Source of the DNA: CAZMZF01 sp964570765
GTDB lineage: Bacteria > Zixibacteria > MSB-5A5 > RBG-16-43-9
Reading direction: 5' to 3'
DNA: 64,000 bases
Assembly (NCBI GenBank): GCA_964570765.1
Contig: CAZMZF010000015.1
Coordinates: 5,469 to 69,468, forward strand
Shown here: positions 60,311 to 64,000 of the stretch, one piece after another
Numbering within the stretch: the stretch's first letter is position 1
How the letters are laid out: every line of letters starts with the position of its first letter
The notes under the pieces: generated by a model
Told to the model about the DNA's origin: nothing
The model's database searches: none
Seen by the model: the letters and a program-made list of their open reading frames with translations, nothing else
Position numbers and translations under genes: made by a program

Positions 60311-61360
60311 ATGGATAAGATAAAATTCAACAAAACCCTTCTCTTTTCTTTCCTGACTATCCTGTTATTCTTGTTGTTGGGGGAGCTGTTTTTCAGGCTG
60401 ATAGATATACAGATATATCCAGATAGAGCCTTTCTTTTGAACCCGGAGCTCAGTTATCCTAAATATTATAAAAAGGATTCTGAGCTTTTCTGGAGAATCA
60501 GATCCAATCAGACCATCAAAGGAAAATTCTTTGTGGATGGGATTTATAAGATAAATTCAAAAGGCTACCGGGATAAAGAATTCTCCGAAAATAAAAATCC
60601 GAATATGAAAAGGATAATCTGTATGGGTAACTCCTGTACCTTTGGCTGGAAGGTTGATTCAGAACAGACCTATGCTAAGAGATTAGAAACCCTTATGAAC
60701 CAGAACTTACCCAAACCAGAGTTTGAGGTGATAAATGCCGGAATGACCGGATACAGTACCTATCAGGGTCTACGGTTTCTTAAAAGAGAGATTTTAAGGT
60801 TCCATCCGGATATCATCATCCTCTCTTATGGCTGGAACGATATGTGCCCTTCTACCAGAAAGGATAAATTTCAGAAGTTTCCACCTCAGTGGATTTTAAA
60901 TATAGACGATCACCTCTCCTTTTCAAAATTCTATTCTTTATTGAAATTTGAGATTATGAACTTGTTAAAATTCAGCAAAAGAGCACCAGAGGAAAAGAAA
61001 CTCGGATATCGAGTATCATTGAAAGATTATATTATCAATTTAAAAGATATGGTAAGGATAGCTCAAGACTCAGGTATTAAGGTTGTATTTTTAAGTACAC
61101 CCGTCTCCTCCGCCAGGATATTTTTAGGTCCAGGTAAAACTTCAAAACCTCATATCGCTAATAAGCATTACAATGCGGCTTTAAGAGAGCTTTCTGAGGA
61201 AATAAAAGTTCACTTGATTGATGTGGCTTTGCTTTTTGAGGATCGGGGTGACCTTTATGATAGCGGGAGAGAGGATTACATTCACTATAATGCGAAAGGG
61301 CACCAGATTATCGCTGATGCTATTTATAAATATTTTCAAGAAGAGAGGACAGCTCAATAA
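60311..61360 (+). CDS. Membrane-anchored SGNH hydrolase
   Basis: 349 residues with an N-terminal helix (FSFLTILLFLLLGELFFRL) and SGNH motifs: block I reads GNS (CMGNSCTFGW, S108) in place of GDS, INAGMTGYSTYQG, LSYGWND and the end block HYNAKGHQIIADAI. The serine nucleophile is retained; the change from D to N beside it is unusual. It is the second SGNH protein of the cluster. May modify an exported glycan along with the carbamoyltransferase. Confidence 0.88.
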   Translation: MDKIKFNKTLLFSFLTILLFLLLGELFFRLIDIQIYPDRAFLLNPELSYPKYYKKDSELFWRIRSNQTIKGKFFVDGIYKINSKGYRDKEFSENKNPNMKRIICMGNSCTFGWKVDSEQTYAKRLETLMNQNLPKPEFEVINAGMTGYSTYQGLRFLKREILRFHPDIIILSYGWNDMCPSTRKDKFQKFPPQWILNIDDHLSFSKFYSLLKFEIMNLLKFSKRAPEEKKLGYRVSLKDYIINLKDMVRIAQDSGIKVVFLSTPVSSARIFLGPGKTSKPHIANKHYNAALRELSEEIKVHLIDVALLFEDRGDLYDSGREDYIHYNAKGHQIIADAIYKYFQEERTAQ

Positions 61361-61427
61361 TGGAGCAAGGGTTATTCATAGATTATTTTTAATTGGACAG
61401 GTAAGAACATCTTTTTTACCTATCAAT

Positions 61428-62843
61428 TTAAAACTTAAAGGCAATCTTCAAAACCGGGAGCAGGAAATCGAGGGTAAAGGCCAAAGAGACTAAATACATC
61501 AGGGGATGTACGTTTTTGCCTTTTCCGGATAGAAGCATTATCAAAGTATAGGCGATAAAGCCAAACCCTATTCCATTGGAGATGGAATAGGTTAAGGGCA
61601 TCACGATCATTATCAGAAAAGCGGGGAAGGACTCTTCGAATTTCTCAAAGGGTATCTCTTTTATAATAGTTAGCATTAAAAATCCTACTATAATTAAAGC
61701 AGGTGCAGTTGCCTCCTTAGGCACAATTCCAGCTAAAGGGGAAAAGAAAATAGCTAAGATAAAAAGAATCCCTACTATCACATTAGAAAATCCACTTCTT
61801 CCACCGGCCGAAATGCCAGCGGCACTTTCAATATAAGTTGTTACTGAGCTGGAAGAGGCAACCCCTCCCATTACTGCAGATAAGGAATCAACTAACAGGA
61901 CCCGGTTTATCCGGGGCAGGTTCCCTTTTTCATCTAAAAATTTAGCTTCAGTTCCCAAACCTATAACTGAACCCAGGGTATCGAAAAAGTCAGAGAGCAT
62001 TACCGAGAAAATAAGCATTAAAGCCGGAAGAATTCCTAATTTAATAATAGCAGAAAAATCGAATTTTCCAAAAGTGGAAAGATCTGGAGCAGAGAAGATT
62101 GATTTAGGAATGATAGCTTTTCCTTCTTCAGGGAAAGCGGAAAGTCCGGAATAGTAGTTTAGAATGATAGCTAAAAAGGTTGAGAGTATAATTCCTAATA
62201 GTAAAGCGCCTTTGACTTTTCTTTTCATCAGTATAGAGGTAATCAATATCCCGAATACTGAAACTAAAATGGGCCACTTAGTAAAATCTCCTAAAGTAAC
62301 AAAGGTGGCTGGATGAGCTTTTATAAAACCAGCATTCTGTAATCCGATAAAAGCTAAGAAAAGACCAATTCCGATGGAGATGGCTTGCTTTAAAGACATA
62401 GGTATGGAGTTCATAACCGCCTCCCTGAATCCAGTGATAACCAGGATAGTTATGGCTATACCTTCCAGTACAATAACTCCCATTGCCTGGGGCCAGGATA
62501 AGCCCAGACTTAAAACCATCTGATAAGAGACCACTGCATTCAATCCCATTCCCGGAGCTAAGGCAAAAGGGTAATTAGTCCACAAACCCATAAAGATACA
62601 CATCAAGGCAGATGCAAGACAAGTTGCAGTCATCGAGGCAGAGAAAGGGAGAGCTAAATTTTTGAGATTGGGGTCACCGAAGAAACTCAGAAAAAGTGGG
62701 TTGACAAAGATAATATAAGACATAGTGAGAAATGTCGTAACCCCACCCAAAAGCTCGGTCCTGAAATTGGTATTAAGCTCACGGAGATGGAAAAGTTTAT
62801 CCAGTCCTTTTGAGCTAAAATCTGGCTTATTTAAGTTATTCAT
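61428..62843 (-). CDS. NCS2-family purine (guanine/hypoxanthine-type) permease
   Basis: 471 residues, about 14 helices. The family signatures are seen: ELLGGVTTFLTMSYIIFVNP at the start, ALAPGMGLNAVVSYQM and SKTIPMSLKQAIS-like segment (NSIPMSLKQAISIGIGLFLAFIGLQNAG), MLSDFFDTLGSVIG and SSSSVTTYIESAAGI. AzgA/PbuG-like. Purine uptake with protons. No riboswitch found in the upstream region. Confidence 0.92.
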   Translation of the reverse strand: MNNLNKPDFSSKGLDKLFHLRELNTNFRTELLGGVTTFLTMSYIIFVNPLFLSFFGDPNLKNLALPFSASMTATCLASALMCIFMGLWTNYPFALAPGMGLNAVVSYQMVLSLGLSWPQAMGVIVLEGIAITILVITGFREAVMNSIPMSLKQAISIGIGLFLAFIGLQNAGFIKAHPATFVTLGDFTKWPILVSVFGILITSILMKRKVKGALLLGIILSTFLAIILNYYSGLSAFPEEGKAIIPKSIFSAPDLSTFGKFDFSAIIKLGILPALMLIFSVMLSDFFDTLGSVIGLGTEAKFLDEKGNLPRINRVLLVDSLSAVMGGVASSSSVTTYIESAAGISAGGRSGFSNVIVGILFILAIFFSPLAGIVPKEATAPALIIVGFLMLTIIKEIPFEKFEESFPAFLIMIVMPLTYSISNGIGFGFIAYTLIMLLSGKGKNVHPLMYLVSLAFTLDFLLPVLKIAFKF

Positions 62844-63016
62844 TCTGTCTTCTCCTTTTTATTTCTCTATTAAAAGGTGTAGAAGCCATAAATTATAGGT
62901 TTTTTCCCACAATTTTCTATTCAAAATCGGGTGTATAAAAAAGGTTCATTTAAATTTTAAGCTTTAACTTCTAAAAATAACGATAGTTAGATAGAACCTC
63001 ATTTTTAGCTATTTCT
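62844..63016. other. Intergenic region between divergent genes
   Basis: AT-rich sequence, no purine riboswitch core seen. The only clear signal is the sigma-54 element that starts at 63017. Confidence 0.5.
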
Positions 63017-63032
63017 CGGCATTATCCTTGCT
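63017..63032 (+). promoter_or_regulatory. Sigma-54-type promoter (-24/-12), copy 1
   Basis: CGGCATTATCCTTGCT: GG at 63018-63019 and GC at 63030-63031 with 10 bp between, matching TGGCAC-N5-TTGC. It precedes the gene at 63093. Confidence 0.7.
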
Positions 63033-63053
63033 TTTTCCATACAGAGAGTTTTG

Positions 63054-63068
63054 TCCGCTTATGGCGGA
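63054..63068. repeat. TCCGC..GCGGA palindrome in a leader
   Basis: TCCGC TTATG GCGGA in the 5' untranslated part between the sigma-54 promoter and the ribosome site of the next gene. Member of the family at 11349, 28391, 37994, 38491 and 49657. Confidence 0.75.
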
Positions 63069-63092
63069 TTTAAACCAAAAAGGACCAAATAT

Positions 63093-63338
63093 ATGAAAGT
63101 TAAATTTACACTGAATATGTCCAATCTTTTAGTATCCGAAAACGAAGCTAAAGGAAATGAAAAACATATAAATCGCATAACCCTTGCCTGGATCTCAGAC
63201 CTTCCTGAAGAGGAGGTCCTTTCTATCTCCAAGGAGTGGCTTAAAGACCAGAACTTCTTGACCAGAAGGATTGTAGGGCTAAAGAAAGTAGGAGAGTCCA
63301 GCCTGACTATTGAACCGGTGGAGGAGGTAATGACTTAA
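63093..63338 (+). CDS. Small conserved hypothetical protein (sigma-54 controlled)
   Basis: 81 residues from ATG 63093; AAAGGA 6 nt upstream supports it over the in-frame TTG at 63051. Sequence: VKFTLNMSNLLVSENEAKGNEKHINRITLAWISDLPEEEVLSISKEWLK. No family recognised. Followed 17 bp later by a membrane protein gene. Confidence 0.7.
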   Translation: MKVKFTLNMSNLLVSENEAKGNEKHINRITLAWISDLPEEEVLSISKEWLKDQNFLTRRIVGLKKVGESSLTIEPVEEVMT

Positions 63339-63355
63339 CTTATTTCAAAAAGTAA

Positions 63356-63682
63356 ATGCTTTTAAAAATATTCCATACCTTACCAGAAATAATTCAATAT
63401 TTAAAAGAGTGGCTGGGGTGGCTCTGGAGTTTTAACCTTTACATCCGGGAGAATTTTAGCCTTTTTGCCCAGATCACCTTTGACCTGCTTTTCTTATATT
63501 TCTTCCTTTTACTCCTGGTGAAGATCTTCAAAGCCACGCTCAATCTGATCTTTTATATTTTGATCCCCTCCTTAATCTTATCTGGTTTAACCTCCTTTAT
63601 TATCCCGTATTCTTTTTTTAATATCCTCCCCTTCTATGTCTGCATTATGCTCGGGATAAATGTTCTTAAGATGTTAAAATAA
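63356..63682 (+). CDS. Small membrane protein (three helices)
   Basis: 108 residues with helices around FDLLFLYFFLLLLVKIF, LIFYILIPSLILSGLTSFII and FYVCIMLGINVL. No family recognised. Probably co-transcribed with the gene before it. Confidence 0.7.
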   Translation: MLLKIFHTLPEIIQYLKEWLGWLWSFNLYIRENFSLFAQITFDLLFLYFFLLLLVKIFKATLNLIFYILIPSLILSGLTSFIIPYSFFNILPFYVCIMLGINVLKMLK

Positions 63683-63851
63683 ATTTCTGATGGTTTATTT
63701 GTCAACAAAAATCCTCTTAATATTGTTATATGGGAAAAAATCTATACTTTTGAACCTATTTCTCAAGGAATTTAAATAGATGTTTTTAAATATGTATCAT
63801 ATTTCCTTGCAGGATAAGTTTTTACATAAACCCTGTCAGAAATCGGCAAGC
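63683..63851. other. Intergenic spacer
   Basis: AT-rich, no gene or clear hairpin; the second sigma-54 element begins at 63852. Confidence 0.5.
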
Positions 63852-63867
63852 TGGCATAGCTATTGCT
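63852..63867 (+). promoter_or_regulatory. Sigma-54-type promoter (-24/-12), copy 2
   Basis: TGGCATAGCTATTGCT: GG at 63853-63854 and GC at 63865-63866, 10 bp apart, almost consensus. It lies 27 bp before the ATG of the partial gene at the right edge. Confidence 0.75.
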
Positions 63868-63893
63868 AAAATAATCGCTAAAAGGATATAAGT

Positions 63894-64000
63894 ATGAGGT
63901 TACTAAAAAATAAAAGGAAAAAGTCTTGTCCCTTGTGCGGGAAAAATCTAAGAAAAGAAAAGGGGAAATATATCTGCGATAACTGTCTGGCAGTTTTTAA
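63894..64000 (+). CDS. N-terminal part of a zinc-ribbon protein, cut by window edge
   Basis: 35 residues visible: CPLCGKNLRKEKGKYICDNC is a zinc ribbon of four cysteines in CxxC pairs. The protein continues beyond the window. Start is ATG 63894; no clear SD. Under a sigma-54-type promoter. Confidence 0.6.
   Translation, partial: MRLLKNKRKKSCPLCGKNLRKEKGKYICDNCLAVF

Noticed and set aside
62844..63000. Purine riboswitch upstream of the NCS2 permease
   Set aside because: No conserved purine-aptamer core or terminator/antiterminator pair could be found on the minus strand.

Overview
The window looks like an AT-rich, Gram-negative bacterium from an uncultured lineage. RND and TolC efflux genes and a lipobox lipoprotein indicate an outer membrane. 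A very large secreted protein ends in the QNYPNPFNP... sorting domain common in the FCB superphylum (Zixibacteria, Marinimicrobia, KSB1-like groups). The phylum is inferred from those traits, not shown directly.

Layout. 0-2.7 kb (minus): the start of an SF2-helicase-like gene preceded by a membrane-anchored coiled-coil protein with an AT-hook-like motif and an L13e-like basic tail; possibly the edge of a defence or DNA-transaction locus. 2.8-4.7 kb (minus): birA and nadC. 4.8-8.9 kb (plus): a Cys-rich GAF histidine kinase, a lone receiver and an Ig-like lipoprotein. 9.0-19.1 kb (minus): twelve genes forming three tandem copies of the same four-gene membrane module (a-b-c-d; a carries the DUF6754-type domain). 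Upstream on the same strand are a barrel-sandwich/KOW-like protein (19.4-20.6 kb) and a GlmL/MutL-type ASKHA ATPase (22.5-24.4 kb). A YwfO-type HD phosphohydrolase (frameshifted) and a YwgA-type gene sit between these two. This assembly is the best candidate for an undescribed system. 24.4-27.2 kb: a CHAT protease-TPR protein and a zinc-ribbon partner. 27.2-32 kb (minus): housekeeping genes pth-rpsF-ssb-rpsR-rplI-BFN-larE and small genes. 32.7-37.5 kb (plus): a 1612-residue secreted LamG/metallopeptidase-like protein flanked by a duplicated fragment of the pth 5' end. 38.5-43 kb (plus): recG, DUF366, DUF1844 and a membrane dipeptidase. 43.4-49.3 kb (plus): a PadR-controlled RND efflux operon. 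49.4-55.1 kb: initiator tRNA-Met followed by a degraded island that carries a Pycsar cyclase/effector pair and is bounded by a repeat of the tRNA 3' end. 55.2-61.4 kb (plus): an HsmA-like protein and a carbamoyltransferase/DUF5989/SGNH-hydrolase cluster interrupted by a GIY-YIG gene set between direct repeats. 61.4-62.8 kb (minus): an NCS2 purine permease. 63-64 kb (plus): small genes behind two sigma-54-type promoters.

Short palindromic elements are frequent between genes. Some sit inside genes: one adds nine codons to nadC, others lie at the ends of larE and recG, and two replace parts of a duplicated initiator tRNA.

How the parts may work together: the three membrane modules probably form related multi-subunit membrane complexes served by the shared ATPase and the barrel-sandwich protein. 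Accessory defence-type genes (CHAT, HD/YwgA, Pycsar, helicase/coiled-coil) lie between housekeeping operons. Function of the module system is unknown to me.
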